DNA of 64,000 nt, taken from NCBI GenBank assembly GCA_020002185.1, contig CM034535.1, positions 72,258,451-72,322,450 of the forward strand, in the 5' to 3' direction. The notes beneath the pieces are model-generated. The model had not been told where the DNA came from. It did not search any database and saw nothing but the letters and a program-made list of their open reading frames with translations. Positions 11,986-44,540 of the stretch are shown here, in pieces. The DNA is from Paraescarpia echinospica (lineage: Eukaryota; Annelida; Polychaeta; Sabellida; Siboglinidae). Positions within the stretch are counted from its first letter, which is position 1. Every line of letters starts with the position of its first letter. Position numbers and translations under genes: made by a program.

Positions 11986-12602
11986 GCAGTAGAACACCAC
12001 CACCACCACCACCACCACCACCACCACCACCATGTCTTCTCAATTGTCAAGACTCCCATGAATTATAATAATTGTTCCCTGTGATCTGATTTATATCCCC
12101 TCAAAATTGAGTAATTCACCGGTTGTAAAACATTCACGTATATTTTACGTATACAGCGCTGGTATGAGATACTTATTTAGATCCTCTGCCATTTGAAACC
12201 CATTCGGTATTATGATCACAGCATTGTAACTAAGCCCGTTCGTAAATATCGTACTGTAAACTTTGGACAGACTGTTGCGCCAAGTTATTTCATTGTTTGT
12301 GGCTGAGTGTGATGTCAATGGCTTGAAAACATTCTAGCACAACGCGGTGCCCTGGTGGTGTCGCCCTCAGCACTAGCTGGTTGGTCCGTCAGTAAAGGGT
12401 AGCCTCCCGTCAACCCTTAGGAATTTACGCCACTGTGTTTTAGGAAGCTTATGACATACAAATGATAAATCCAATTGGTTGTCATCTGTGAATTACAGCC
12501 AGTGGGTATTTCACGACAGTTTTTTTAATACTAGCATGAATAGTAAAATATTGGGGTAGCGTTAGTAGTCCATTTCACCTACATTCGTCTTTCAAAATAT
12601 AG
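11212..12602 (-). repeat. right arm of the ~1.4-kb inverted duplication
   Basis: Reverse complement of 5611-6989. Differences are concentrated in the microsatellites: CT, CA and a long GTA/TAG trinucleotide run at about 11857-11953, then AGC and ACC. An inverted pair this long around a 4.2-kb spacer could be a foldback-type element or a segmental inverted duplication. Confidence 0.85.
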
Positions 12603-13640
12603 CAAATGAATCATCAGTGAAAAAGATTTGAATACTCTTTCCAAAGATTGTCATAATTGTATACCAGTTACTCCACATTTTGTTCATATGCCAGGTAGGT
12701 GAAACTCTCTCACCTAGGGAATTTCTGCCACAATGTTTTTTAAGAAACGTATAGCATGCAATATGTAAAATCATGTTGTTTGTCACCTTGAAATTGCAGC
12801 CTTTGTGTAATTACAACTGATGTGATTAGCAAAATATGGTGGTAGGGATAGGTTATATAGTCCGTTTCGTTAAAACATATCCAACAACAACTGGTAAATG
12901 AGTTATCGATTGAAATGTATTTGAATACTCTTCATATCTCTATCATACAGTTATGCAATGACGTCACATCTGTACTGAGTTACATTTATATAGCTACACA
13001 TGTGTGTTTGTAGACGAAAGTCACGCTAGTAATTTCCGCCGTAACGTTTCTCAACCAGCTAATACCATTGCTATTCAAGGACAATGCTGTCGTTTTTTTG
13101 TGGATTAACACAACTTGTGTGATTAGCCAAAAACGGGGGTAATTATGTTTGTATTTATATTCGTGTAGGAAGGACCCGGTGGATCTTGGTGTACACTGCC
13201 TGCTCGGCGTCTCTCACGCGCCCGACGGGGAAGCAACTCCGGTCGCTGGGTGTAAGATCCAGTGGGTTAGAGACAGAGACCAGTCTGTGAGTCCGCGACA
13301 GGTTACACATTTACCCCCTGAGTGGGATATTTTACTTCCCCTGGCGTAGACACCAGATGCGAGGGACCAACTACTTTTAGTGTCTCTTCCGAAAGACACA
13401 GACAACGTGAGGTGAACGAAATTGCCTAAGTTTCGAAACGGGGGCAGGTGGAATCGAGCCACCGCCCACTTGATCGACAGTCCAGCGCTCTATCCGAGCG
13501 ATCACCGTCCTCAATAGTTGTCCATTTCATAACACAAATCTGTCTGCCAAATGAAATATCGGTGGAAATGATTTTGAATACTATTTTCAATTTTCAAATC
13601 ATCACACGTAGGCATTTTTTTCATTTGTGTATTTTATAGA
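12395..13640 (+). repeat. degenerate ~300-bp tandem repeat (satellite-like)
   Basis: Three related blocks run at about 12395-12690, 12700-12970 and 13020-13145 continuing at 13510-13640. Shared words include GGAATTTCTGCC/GGAATTTACGCC, then a 'TTAGCAAAATATGG..GGTAG' region, a 'TAGTCCGTTTC' region and 'TTTGAATACTCTT'. The third unit is split by the SINE-like sequence at 13149-13510. A further diverged block appears inverted at about 14080-14270. Confidence 0.55.
13149..13510 (-). mobile_element. tRNA-derived SINE-like element
   Basis: On the minus strand the head (13510 down to about 13436) resembles a tRNA. It has an A-box-like segment around TGATCGCTCGGATAGAGCG, an anticodon-loop-like CTGTCGA and a perfect T-arm, GGTGG-CTCGATT-CCACC, containing a B-box. 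The acceptor stem pairs poorly, so it is not a working tRNA. About 290 bp of unrelated body follows, which is the usual SINE layout. It interrupts a ~300-bp tandem repeat unit. SINE family unknown. Confidence 0.55.
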
Positions 13641-13769
13641 CATGAGAAATTCAGTTTTTTTTGCCACTTAGGAAGTGCTGCGTTCGTTTACTGTTGGGTG
13701 GTTTTAGAACAATTATGGTAAGTGGCAGAGCTTGAAAGGATGAAGTAAGGACAAATAGTAATTCTTTGG

Positions 13770-14060
13770 AGCGCAGTGGCGCAGTTTCTAGAACATCGGA
13801 CTCTCGACCCCCATAGATGTCGAGATGGTATTCGATTAAACAATAACTGTTCAATCGAATGCCATCTCGACTTCTCTGGGAAGCATTCAGCCACGCTGCA
13901 ATTAATGCGGGACGACTATTCGTACACAAATATCCACCACTGTCTATAACCAGGTACTCATTCATACAGCTGAATGAACTGGAGCAACGAAGAGTGAGCG
14001 ATCTTGTCCAAGGTTCGACAGGGCGGCACAGGATTCCAACCCGGATTCTATGGGGTCGAG
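13770..14060. repeat. second tRNA-like SINE cluster with hairpin
   Basis: Plus strand 13774-13850 has an A-box-like GTGGCGCAGTTTCTAGAAC and a B-box-like GGTATTCGATT, around the word CGGACTCTCGACCCCCATAG. The minus strand at about 14055-13995 has a related CTCTCGACCCCATAG and GGGTTGGAATCC, so two copies lie head to head. A near-perfect ~19-bp stem (GTCGAGATGG.ATTCGATT and its inverse) lies at 13820-13873. The segment after it matches 3580-3670. Confidence 0.45.
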
Positions 14061-14459
14061 AGCCAGAGAGTAAAGTGAAAAGCGCTTTCAATAATATAGA
14101 AGAGTATTCAACTATCATTCTATCCATACCTCATTTACTATACTCAGTAGGTTGGCAGATTTGCATTAATGAAATTGTTTACTATCTCTACCCTCATATT
14201 TTGCTATTAATGCCAGTTGCATTAAACCAGGTAAATTACAGGAATGCTTCCATTCCAAGGTGACAACTGGAGGTCACACGTGTATGCTACAGGCTCCTTT
14301 AAAACATTGCATCAACAATTCCCTAGATGGAATAGGCTCACCTGTCTGGGCCAAGGAATAACATGTGGAGTAATGTTTTTTTAAATTTATAGTTCAGGTA
14401 TCTTCTTCGTACACGAGTAAGGGCCTCATATCGGAGTAATGACATAATGAATGCTTCGC

Positions 14460-15325
14460 AGCAGAGGGAGCCTAATTAATGCAACTTTAAAAACCAGGAT
14501 TGTAATTTATTCTTTCTTTCTGTTTCTATCGAACTTTGATTTTCTGGTAGGTAATTCCAAAGCCTGGTGGTATCGGGGAAGACTGATCGCTGGTAGGGTT
14601 TCAATCTCGTGTATGGAATATCGGATTTCAGAACGTGTCCTTTCTCGATGCGGGGAACGGACACAGTTAATGTTCTGTTTTTATATTGACCAGCATGTTG
14701 GCGGCTCGATAGAAGAGTGTTACTTATGCCTGTGCTAGGTACTGCTGCAGGTTTGTAGGTTTTAGAGCATAGCAGTCACACTGGTGTAGAAGCTATACTC
14801 ACATTTTGTGAAGCGTAGTGAACTCCTTTGGCCTTTTGATATCTTTGTGAGTATAATGTTCATTTGCTGGTGAAGCATACTCTACTATGAGTATGACTAA
14901 CATTGTATGTGCCTGTCCAGTTGGTTTCTTAGGGCGTGCGCTCATATCAGTTTTCTTTAAAGAAAAACTCTCGCTCGGTCGGCTTTCTTTGCAACGGTAT
15001 GTGCATGTGTGTTCCAATATAGCTTCTTGTGAATTGTAACACCCAAGTATGCAGCTTAGTCGACTGCGTCAACTAAATGGCTGTAAATACTGTATGAGCC
15101 AGCAATAGGTGAATGGAACTCCACGAGCGCACGCTCTTCCCATATATTGACGTTTTCCAGGTCATCGTTGGTGTGCTTCGTTGACCTCGTCGTTGTTGAT
15201 CGCTCTGTATACGACGCTGTCGTCTGCGAATAATTTGGTTGTCGATGACTGCACCACTTCTGGAAGGTCGTATGTATGTAGGCCATAAACAGCAGAGGGC
15301 CCAGGACAGAACCTTAGGGAAGTAA
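14460..15325 (-). pseudogene. LINE (CR1/jockey-like) RT and C-terminal part, split copy, 3' portion
   Basis: Read on the minus strand from 15325: a GSVLGPLLFMAYI motif B, then (after a shift) KLFADDSVVYRAI, which keeps the catalytic FADD box, then pieces around 'YASP' typical of the RT thumb, ending with YQRSVFPDTTRLWNYLPEN near 14560. Several shifts and stops make it non-functional. The left part of the same LINE appears to continue at 17826-18551, beyond the inserted plus-strand LINE. Confidence 0.7.
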
Positions 15326-17825
15326 GCAAACGGTACTGCATTATTATGGGGGATTTTAACCACGGGCATATACAATGGAAATCTCTTCAGAGTATGGGGA
15401 GTGAGGACCACAAGTTTTTAATGTTAGTTCAAGACACTTTCCTTTCTCAACATGTGCTAGAACCAACCAGGGGCGAGAATGTGTTAGACATAGTTTTGTC
15501 CTCACAGAATGAATTAGTTGACAATGTCAAGATACGTGAGCCACTGGGGAGTAGCGATCACAACCAGATACATTTTACAATCAAAGTAAAATCAGAAAGG
15601 AATAGTAAAATGCAGTATAGGAGAAATTTCCACAAAGGAAGGTATAAGGACATGAGGAAATATTTAGCAAAGATAGACTGAAATAACACACTGCAAAATA
15701 AGACAGCAACAGAATGCTGGAATATATTAAAGAGTGAAATTAAGTGCACGGTCGACAAATTTGTACCCTTCAAAAAACAAGGGAAACGGTCCAAAAAGAA
15801 ACACTTATCGAAAGAAGCCATTAGAAAAATTAAGTATAAACAAATGATGTGGAGTCATATAGATGTACTGGAAATGATGAAGACTACAACAGTTATAAAG
15901 AAGCACTTAACCAAGCTACAGCTGAAATTAGAAATTCAAAGAGAAGCTATGAACAACAATTAGCTAGTAACATCAAACATGACAGCAAGAGTTTTTATGC
16001 ATATGTTCGAAGCAAACAGAAAGTTCAAGATAATGTCGGTCCTCTAGAAGATAGTGCTGGAAATATAATATCAGAGGGATTCTTAATGGCAGAAGACCTG
16101 AATGAGTACTTTAGTTCAGTGTTTACCAGAGAAGATATTAGTTCACTGCCAGTACCAGAGGCTAAGTTCAAGGGGGCAGATTCAGACTATTTAGGACAAT
16201 TAATTGTAACCCCGGAAATGGTAGCTAAGAAAATAAGGGCTATGAAGGATAATAAATCACCTGGAGTGGATGGGATTCCGCCCAAACTACTATTGGAAAT
16301 TGTAGAACAAATTAGCGTACCGCTTGCAACAGTTTTCAATTTGTTATTAGAAGAGGAAGTGGTTCCTTTAGAATGGAAAGAGGCAAACATTATACCGTTA
16401 TTTAAAAAAGGTTCGAGAAACAAGTCAGAGAACTATAGACCAGTGAGTTTAACATCAGTGATTTGCAAATTATTAGAAAGAATAATTAAAGATCACATGG
16501 TGGATTTTCTTGTTAAACAAAACTTGATAAACCCATCTCAACATGGTTTTTTTAAAGCGAGGTCATGCTTAACAAATATGTTATGTTTTTTGGAAGACAT
16601 CACTAAGTGGGTAGATGAGGGATCACCAGTAGATATCGTCTACTTAGATTTTCAAAAAGCTTTCGACAAAGTACCACATCAAAGATTACTGCTGAAACTA
16701 AAGGCCCGTGGCATAGGAAATGGTATAATAAACTGGATAGAATAATGGCTGATTGACAGAAGACAACATGTAGTAGTTGATGGGGAGGCTTCAAACTGGA
16801 AATCGGTATTGAGTGGGGTACCACAAGGATCAGTATTAGGACCTATATTATTCTTAATATATATCAACGATTTGGATGATGAAATAACAAGCAAGGTGTT
16901 GAAATTTGCAGATGATACAAAAGTGTTTAGAAGGATTAAAAGTGATGGAGATAGACAGCATTTACAAGATGATCTTGACAGGTTGATCAAATGGTCTTAA
17001 AAGTGGCAAATGCTGTTCAATTTTGTGAAATGTAAATGCCTCCACACAGGACATGGGAACGAAGAGGTAGAATATACAATTGGGGGTACTGTACTAAGTA
17101 CTACTGTAAAAGAAAAGGACTTAGGGTTAACCATTAGTGCTGATATGAAGGTTTCAGAGCAGTGCGGAATTGCAGCTTCAAAGGGAAATCAAATCCTTGG
17201 ATTAATTAGGCGAAACATAACATATAAAGAAAAAGAGCTAATAATACCGTACAATGTACAAAACAATAGTTAGGCCTCATTTAGAATATTGTATTCAAGC
17301 GTGGAGGCCATATCGCAGGAAGGACATATATATGCTAGAAAGAGTGCAGAGGAGAGCAACTAAAATGATACAAAAACTGAGGGATCTTAGTTACGAAATA
17401 CGCCTACAAATGCGGTTTAACAACACTAGAGACCAGGAGATTGAGAGGTGATCAGATAGAAGTGTTTAAAATATTGAATGGTTATGAAAATATTGATAGA
17501 AATATATTTTTGTCAATTAAGAAAGATAGAAGGACTAGAGGACATGAAGTTACATTAGCAAAGGAGCAGAGTAGATTAGATATAAGAAAGTTTTCATTTT
17601 CACAAAGGACCGTAAATGAATGGAACAGATTATCTGCTGATTGTGTGGGTGCTAGTAGCGTGAATATGTTTAAAAATAAAATCGACACATACCTCAGACG
17701 GGCGGGATACACATAGATAAAAGGGTCGGACTCTCGATAAGCCAAAGGGCTTCCTTGTCCACCTGCCACCTAGAGTTAATTCTCTGGGTGGCAATCTTGT
17801 TAAATCTTGTTAAATCTTGTTAAAC
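15326..17825 (+). pseudogene. CR1/Rex-like non-LTR retrotransposon, 5'-truncated, inserted copy
   Basis: It starts inside the endonuclease domain (CIIMGDFNHGHIQW, then SSDHNQIHF, the SDH active-site motif). The reverse transcriptase follows: SPGVDGIPPKLL, YRPVSLTSVICKLLERI, motif A VYLDFQKAFDKVPHQR, motif B SGVPQGSVLGPILFLIYIND, motif C KFADDTKVF, then LYKTIVRPHLEYCIQAW and a C-terminal WNRLSAD. In-frame stops occur at about 15680, 16743 and 16998, with shifts near 15850 and 17245. The 3' end carries a short repeat tail, (TAAATCTTGT)x3, at 17793-17824. Catalytic residues survive but the frame does not. It lies within a minus-strand LINE. Confidence 0.88.
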
Positions 17826-18551
17826 CCGAGAGGACCGGAGTCGCGGTGGCAATCTCTCAATGTTTGATGCGAAGTATCTACGTTTATTGCACTGTTGTCT
17901 GACGCCATAATAATCTAGTTTCTAGAATGTGTTACACCATAGATCTCTTTGCTCTTGTTTTTCACGTTTCCCTAGAATATATTTCTTTAAATTGTTATAC
18001 ACAATAGGAGAAATAATGTCATGAATGCAACTGTTGTGAACTACCAGCATTCTCTTCTCTTGTCTTTCAGCCGTTTCTAACGAGACCAGTCCTCTTGTCA
18101 GCTAGTAGTGAGAGTGTTTAGACGCTTGATGTTGCTCATGATCCAGGCTTAGATGAAGCGGCTTGATTCTGTTCTAGATTGGACATGTCAGCCGATTAAG
18201 GTGGTTATGTTGGCTTTGATGTTGTCCCACACGTTGCTGTAACTGAACTTATGGCAGAAAAACCGTTCCACGAAAGTCTTTGGAAATCGTAGCATCTCTC
18301 TTAATTGAGGGAGTCTGTGTCGCTTTGGACTATAGGTAGAGTTTGTGGGATGGGGTTTCTGCGTAGGTGCTTTGAAATTCGAATTAACTATGTCGTCGTG
18401 TCCAAGGCCAGACATTAATTCCATGCAATTTGTGAGGCTTTGTCTGTTGGTGATGAGCAGGCCCAGAGTTGCAGTAATTCTTGTTGGGCGCTCGACTATT
18501 TGTTCGCTGTGGCAGTTTGCCACTATGTCTATGGACCTTAATTTGTGTTAA
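17826..18551 (-). pseudogene. LINE endonuclease/linker part, split copy, 5' portion
   Basis: Minus-strand translation from about 18500 gives ERPTRIT, LLITNRQSLTNC, VMSGLGHDDIV-like and FPKTFVERFF with SNVWDNIKANITTLI. This is the usual end of a CR1/jockey endonuclease domain and its linker. Decayed linker sequence continues to 17830, where the inserted plus-strand LINE ends. I read it as the upstream half of the LINE at 14460-15325. The RT N-terminal half is missing between them. Confidence 0.65.
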
Positions 18552-20269
18552 TTGTTATAGATTGTGTCCGGTGACTGTGTTTTCCTCCCATGAACTATCT
18601 GGCAAGTTAGAATCACCAGAATTGAAGACTAACACCTGATTTGTTCTGATTAACCAGGTTCTCAGAGATCATACATATGGCCCACGGACTTGGTAGTTTT
18701 TTTTCCATCCAGGACGACGACTTGCTGTCTCATAGGATATGAAGGAGACATGCTTAGTACCTACTTGACTTACAACCTAGGAAGGAAGTTCTGGCAGTAG
18801 ACCACGTAAGCAGCTATAGACAATCATGCTAAAAGTCTCGTGCGAAAACAGTTAAACATATTTATTGAATTAACGTTGGCTTGATCCTACTTACGCCCAC
18901 GTTTGTAGGCCATCAGCATTTATATTATATAAATCAAGTAGCTTATTCTGTAAATTATTTCACACGTTGAGTCCATTTAATAACCAATCTAACTCATCTG
19001 GTAGGCTTCGCTGATCTCTATTTTGTTCGCATAGTTTCCAATGATTGGGGTCGTCTAAAAATAATATAATTTCAATGTTTACGCTATATCATTAACATAA
19101 TTCATTTAATACACTGAACAGTGGCTTCGGTGTTGATACAAACATGATATGGATTATTCCCCTTTGTCTGTAAGCAACACTTATCTGGTTACGAGAACCT
19201 GGATACGTGTACCGTGTTTTACGAACTTTTTAGTTTAAGAAGCAATTTTGACATTACATTGTATCTAAAGCTTTTAAATCTACCCGTAGACGGTCTACTT
19301 GTAAAGCATTATCGTTCCACTTTGCGATGTTTGATTAAAAGACCGAAACAGACTCCGTTAACACGACTTTGCTTTTAAGAACCCACCACTCTTAACATGT
19401 AAGACCACCCGTGCGATTTTTTTATTTGTCTTGTTATGGGATCTTACCCCTGACGTTAGAATAGATGACCTGTTATCTAGGAGAGTCTGTTGGCTGTGGT
19501 ACACAACTCAATATACGGTAGTATATACTACGTGGGAGCGTTAGTGTTTCATTTGTTGTTAAAACACGATATTACGGTCTAAGCAAAATACTGTAATGCC
19601 ATTGTATTAGTTAAATGTTTTTGTTTATTAAAACACCAGTTGACAATTCACTGTGTTACATCAGAGCAGGCAAGTGTCTCCTCTTTAATAATACAAAGAA
19701 GGAGAAGAAGAATACAAGGAAGACATGAATTATTTATATGTTACCAACTATTTTTATTACGTAATATCCATTCAGGCCTCAATATGTGCTACAGTTCCTA
19801 CTTCACAAGGTCGTGTATAAATATAAATCAAGATATATCTAACCCAGGGTTTTGCATAACGACGATGAATAATAGTCCTTTATAGCACGTTCTAAACTTA
19901 AGGACAGTATACCTATATTGTTATATTTCAGACAGTATGTAATGTTTACGCGTCTGCTCAATCCTCGCTGCACGGACCGTTGTGTGCTTTCACTTAGCAC
20001 GTGAACTAAATACTCCGTCTAGAATTACAACCTTGTGCGTTGGACCGACTGTATGTGGGAAGTTGAGGCTTCTTGCTGTGGTGCATGCACACGGAAGGAA
20101 TGCAATGTGACTGAAGCCGCAAAGAAATACAACTGTAGACATTTCACACGGTTCGACCGTGCAGTTTGCAACTTCAACCTCCAGCTAGTGCGGATGTTGT
20201 GAGCGGCGTAGGCTATAACATTATAGTGCGATTCAAATTTGAGTCGTCCACATTATGGCAACATGGAGA

Positions 20270-20315
<46 letters not shown>

Positions 20316-20700
20316 ATTTCGCTACGGAATAGGCCTACACCCGTACAAAGGCGAGTTGCGCTGTCGTATAACCCACGCTGCTGAAATGGGTAGATTTAAG
20401 ATATGCTGGAACTATTCCCCTACTGGAGCTTTGGACAATGCCTGCAGTATTCCCACTTTGTTTTACACTGGCTGGGTTAAAGTTTAAACCGCGATGTCAT
20501 AACCGTACCGGGAACGATTCAGGAAATGGGTCCTTAGTTCTCAGTATGTCGCCACTGAAGTGATCACAAAGTGACCGGGCACTGCAGTAGTCGCGCTGGG
20601 CTTGACCCCGTCGTTAAACCCGACCAGGATACGTTTCTTCCCATGCGCTAAGTCGCCGCCTTATCATGATTGCGATAGTCGCGTCCAGACTTGCGTTACG
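18552..20700. other. intergenic stretch upstream of the aminopeptidase gene
   Basis: No gene recognised. A (TA)n microsatellite lies at 20272-20313. The last few hundred bases before 20991 are GC-richer and, from about 20706, are similar to sequence upstream of the pseudogene copy at 42877. Confidence 0.4.
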
Positions 20701-20705
20701 CGTTG

Positions 20706-20990
20706 CATTACGGAACTTGAGCGTAGTCACTAAGTGGTAAGCTGCCATTTGGTGTGTGGTTGCGCCAAAGGCGACTGCAGTGCAGCCGCCGATCGGACGT
20801 TTTTGTTTGGCTTTGAACGAAGGTGCCGTCATGCCGACGTGCGTCATAACAAAATGTGCGTACTCCTTCACTTGTCCGCCGCAGCGAATTTGCAGCGCCT
20901 GATTCGATTTCTTACGGATGTTGTCGAACGAAATTCCGACGTTGGTAGAGTGCGCACAGATGCCGTGACGTCGTCGATTGCGTAAACGTA
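20706..20990 (+). promoter_or_regulatory. putative promoter/5' UTR of the aminopeptidase gene
   Basis: This segment precedes the start codon and is duplicated upstream of the partial paralogue. Examples are GGAACTTGAGCGTAGTC here versus GGAACTTGAGCGTTGTC at 42880, and the GTCGGATGTTTTCGTTTG region at 42965 versus GATCGGACGTTTTTGTTTGG here. TGACGTCG near 20966 is a partial CRE. No TATA box was identified, and the transcription start cannot be placed by eye. Confidence 0.4.
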
Positions 20991-41697
<20,707 letters not shown>

Positions 41698-42420
41698 GGT
41701 CCCCAGGTCTGCGCAAAGGCATGCCGAAAAATGTATCCACACAGTTGGAGTTATGATGACGACTTTGTACTTCAGTTTGTAAATTGTACTCGTCAGACAT
41801 CCTGCTGCAACACGAAATAGGGTCCACATGTCAGCATGAGTTATGAATGACAGCTTGTCTGAAGTAACGGGAATATACAAAGATCACAAAACGTCGATCA
41901 CAAAATATTTCTTGATATGTTAAAATGTGACTGTTCATCCGGCTATTTTATGTATTGCTATAATATTATTGGCATTGGTCAACGTTTGCGAACAACTGCA
42001 TGTCGTGGCGAGTTGTATGAAAAGCATACACATATTGTATTTGTTTGTATGTTTTATTTGCATGTTGTAAATAAGAATTGAAATTTCCGCATTTGGTAGG
42101 TGAAGCATCACGTGTACACATTTGTATTGATTAATACTATGTATTTGAATGTTCGTGTAGCACTGACTTGATTTGACAGAAATCCCAAATATAACATTAT
42201 TTTCTGTTGTACTGTTTCTCTGCAAAGCCTCAATGAAACACAATAATTATTACAAGATTTTAGTACGACGACTGCGTGTTCGCTGTCTTGCTGCAGTGGC
42301 CAGCCATAGAAGCCACGGTGCCCCGCCTTCATGCAGTATATGGAATCGCAGTGTAAGGGATAGCAGTGGATGGAATCGCTCTGAACATAATAATGTAATC
42401 AATACATTTATGTAACAGGA
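41698..42420 (+). other. 3' flank/UTR of the aminopeptidase gene
   Basis: About 41776-42400 is similar to 44866-45360 downstream of the pseudogene (for example CTGCTGCAACACGAAATAG against CTGCAGCAACACGAAATAG, and GCAGTGGCCAGCCATAGAAG against GCAGTGACCCGCCATAGAAG). It is therefore part of the duplicated unit and probably transcribed. No canonical AATAAA was confidently placed. Confidence 0.5.
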
Positions 42421-42471
42421 AATAGAATGATCACCTACAAAATCTGAACGTACATGTTGTACTTAATTTGT

Positions 42472-42472
42472 T

Positions 42473-42503
<31 letters not shown>

Positions 42504-42572
42504 TTGTGTGCGTGCGTGCGTGCGTGCGTGCGTGCGGGCGGGCGGGCGGGCGGGCGGGCGGGCGGGCGTGTG
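42472..42572. repeat. (TA)n(GT)n(GCGT)n(GGGC)n compound microsatellite
   Basis: TA, then GT, then GCGT, then about nine GGGC tetranucleotides on the + strand. The GGGC block has regularly spaced G triplets. Confidence 0.95.
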
Positions 42573-42876
42573 TACGATTGAAGAGATTGTGCAGGTTATT
42601 TCCATTAATACATTGAGGTTGGAACACGTCGTTGGTTTGCTCACTTTGGGACAATCACTTGCCGTCGGCAACAATATCCATCGGTCATTTCGTACGGGCG
42701 ACGCAGACCTGTGGTTGGGTTTGTAAGCCAACATTTTCTTTGGAATGGGGAGGGCGTTTATGAAAAGAGGTTTTGCAAAAAGGGGGCGCAACATATACTG
42801 GTATAAAGTCCGCAATGCTTTAACCAGAACGGCTTCCCGACAAATGACGTCATAGTGCAAAAAATATACCTGTGCA

Positions 42877-43985
42877 TTATGGAACTTGAGCGTTGTCGTT
42901 AAGTGGCAAACTGGTATCCGATGTATGTAACAAACTGGTATCCAACTGCAGTGTTGCGGGTCGGTCGGATGTTTTCGTTTGCCTCAGAACGTCGTTGCAG
43001 ATGCTGATTTAGGTTAGACCAAAATATACGTACTCTCCAAAAACAACTTTTGGATGTTTTCGAAAGAAATTAAGATCTTTGTAGAATGTCCCGCCTCGGG
43101 ACTCAAGTCGAATGCAGCATCGTCGAAATTGAAACACCGCCCACAGAGCCGAAAGATGCGGACGTCAACTTCGAAAAAGAATCACCGTCAGCAGTAGTCG
43201 ACACCCATGTCGGTAACAAGGAATCTCCATCTAACCCGGTCAACCCAGCACCAAGACAACAACGACGAGTACGGATTCGTTCAGTGCGCACGATCGACGT
43301 AAGACAAATACCGCCGAGGCCATCCAGCAGGACAGCATTTTTCATTATTGCTGCCATCAGCTGCGTTGTTATCGCCTTGGTATCCGGGCTGGTGATCATT
43401 CTCCTTGCCCAGAGTGGTGCTATTTATGCTAATGAAATCACCGATGACGACTTTCAACTAACCGATGAGTGATCCTTTTCTGGATTTCTATGAAAACGTC
43501 TAAACACTCACCGGACGCGAACACATAACCTCAGTGTCTGGAAAAGCACTAACCAAATCCTGCGGCACTGCAAATACATGAATATCACGGTCGTTCAAGT
43601 GGTGCTGTCCACCAGAGAATCTTTAGAGACGATGTCAAATTTTAATGGCTCGACGGTGATTCTCCATTTCGAGTTCGGAGAATCGCTGGTTGGTAGAAAT
43701 GGATATTACAAAAGCACATACGTCAATATGCTGACGAATGCGATAAGACAACGGCTAATTTGTTCCTACGCATTTGTTCATATGCGATACGAATAACATG
43801 TTGTATTTATGTTTACTATTTCATAGCATGATTATTCATTAACACACGTTAGAGGCGATACATTTCGAATTTGGACGATTCGTGTATAAAATCTGTTTGA
43901 TATTCTAATTAGCCCTTAATCGCACCTAATACGCGCATGTCGTCTCTTAATTTTAAAATCAATATTATACACAATATATCACACG
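42877..43985 (+). pseudogene. partial duplicate of aminopeptidase exon 1 (pseudogene, 5' part)
   Basis: ATG 43086 opens SRLGTQVECSIVEIETPP, EPKDADVNFEKESPSAVVD, then a membrane segment (FFIIAAISCVVIALVSGLVI), all parallel to exon 1 of the complete gene (HCSVVDIETPSIQLEDAEVN; CVIAVIIGSVVG). The frame ends at 43472 with stop TGA. The rest of the exon continues out of frame: MNITVVQVVLSTRESLE at 43578 and GSTVILHFEFGESLVGRNGY at 43650. The splice donor AAAG|gtaac of the parent is changed to TAAGacaac near 43744. Similarity also covers upstream (from 42877) and intronic (to about 43985) sequence. Confidence 0.88.
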
Positions 43986-44146
43986 GTTATTTTGGGCTGG
44001 GTTTGGCTGACTTGAACTGTTATTCTACGGGCACGTTTGCCGACTTGAGGTCTAAAACACGATGGCTTACTTTCTCAACAAGTACTAAAATCAACCAGAC
44101 GAGGCATATAGTGTTGAAATGAATTAGATTATAATGTTAATATATA

Positions 44147-44247
44147 TGAGCCACTTGGTAGTAGTGATTAGAATCAAATATATTTTAACATCAAAATAAA
44201 ATAAGAAACTAATAATAAAACCAGTACAGAAGAATCTTCCATAAATG

Positions 44248-44289
<42 letters not shown>

Positions 44290-44290
44290 T

Positions 44291-44321
<31 letters not shown>

Positions 44322-44417
44322 CACACATTTATGGAAGTTTCTCTCCAATTCCAATAATTTCTTCAATGTGTTATTCCAGTTTATCAATGTTAAATATTTT
44401 TCCTTATGCCTTTGCAT

Positions 44418-44501
<84 letters not shown>

Positions 44502-44504
44502 GTG

Positions 44505-44540
<36 letters not shown>

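Noticed and set aside
11652..12059. Poly-Thr/Trp and poly-Leu frames
   Set aside because: Same microsatellites in the opposite arm.
13436..13510. Functional tRNA gene (Asp-like anticodon GTC) on the minus strand
   Set aside because: The T-arm is good but the acceptor stem is badly mismatched and a long SINE-like body follows.
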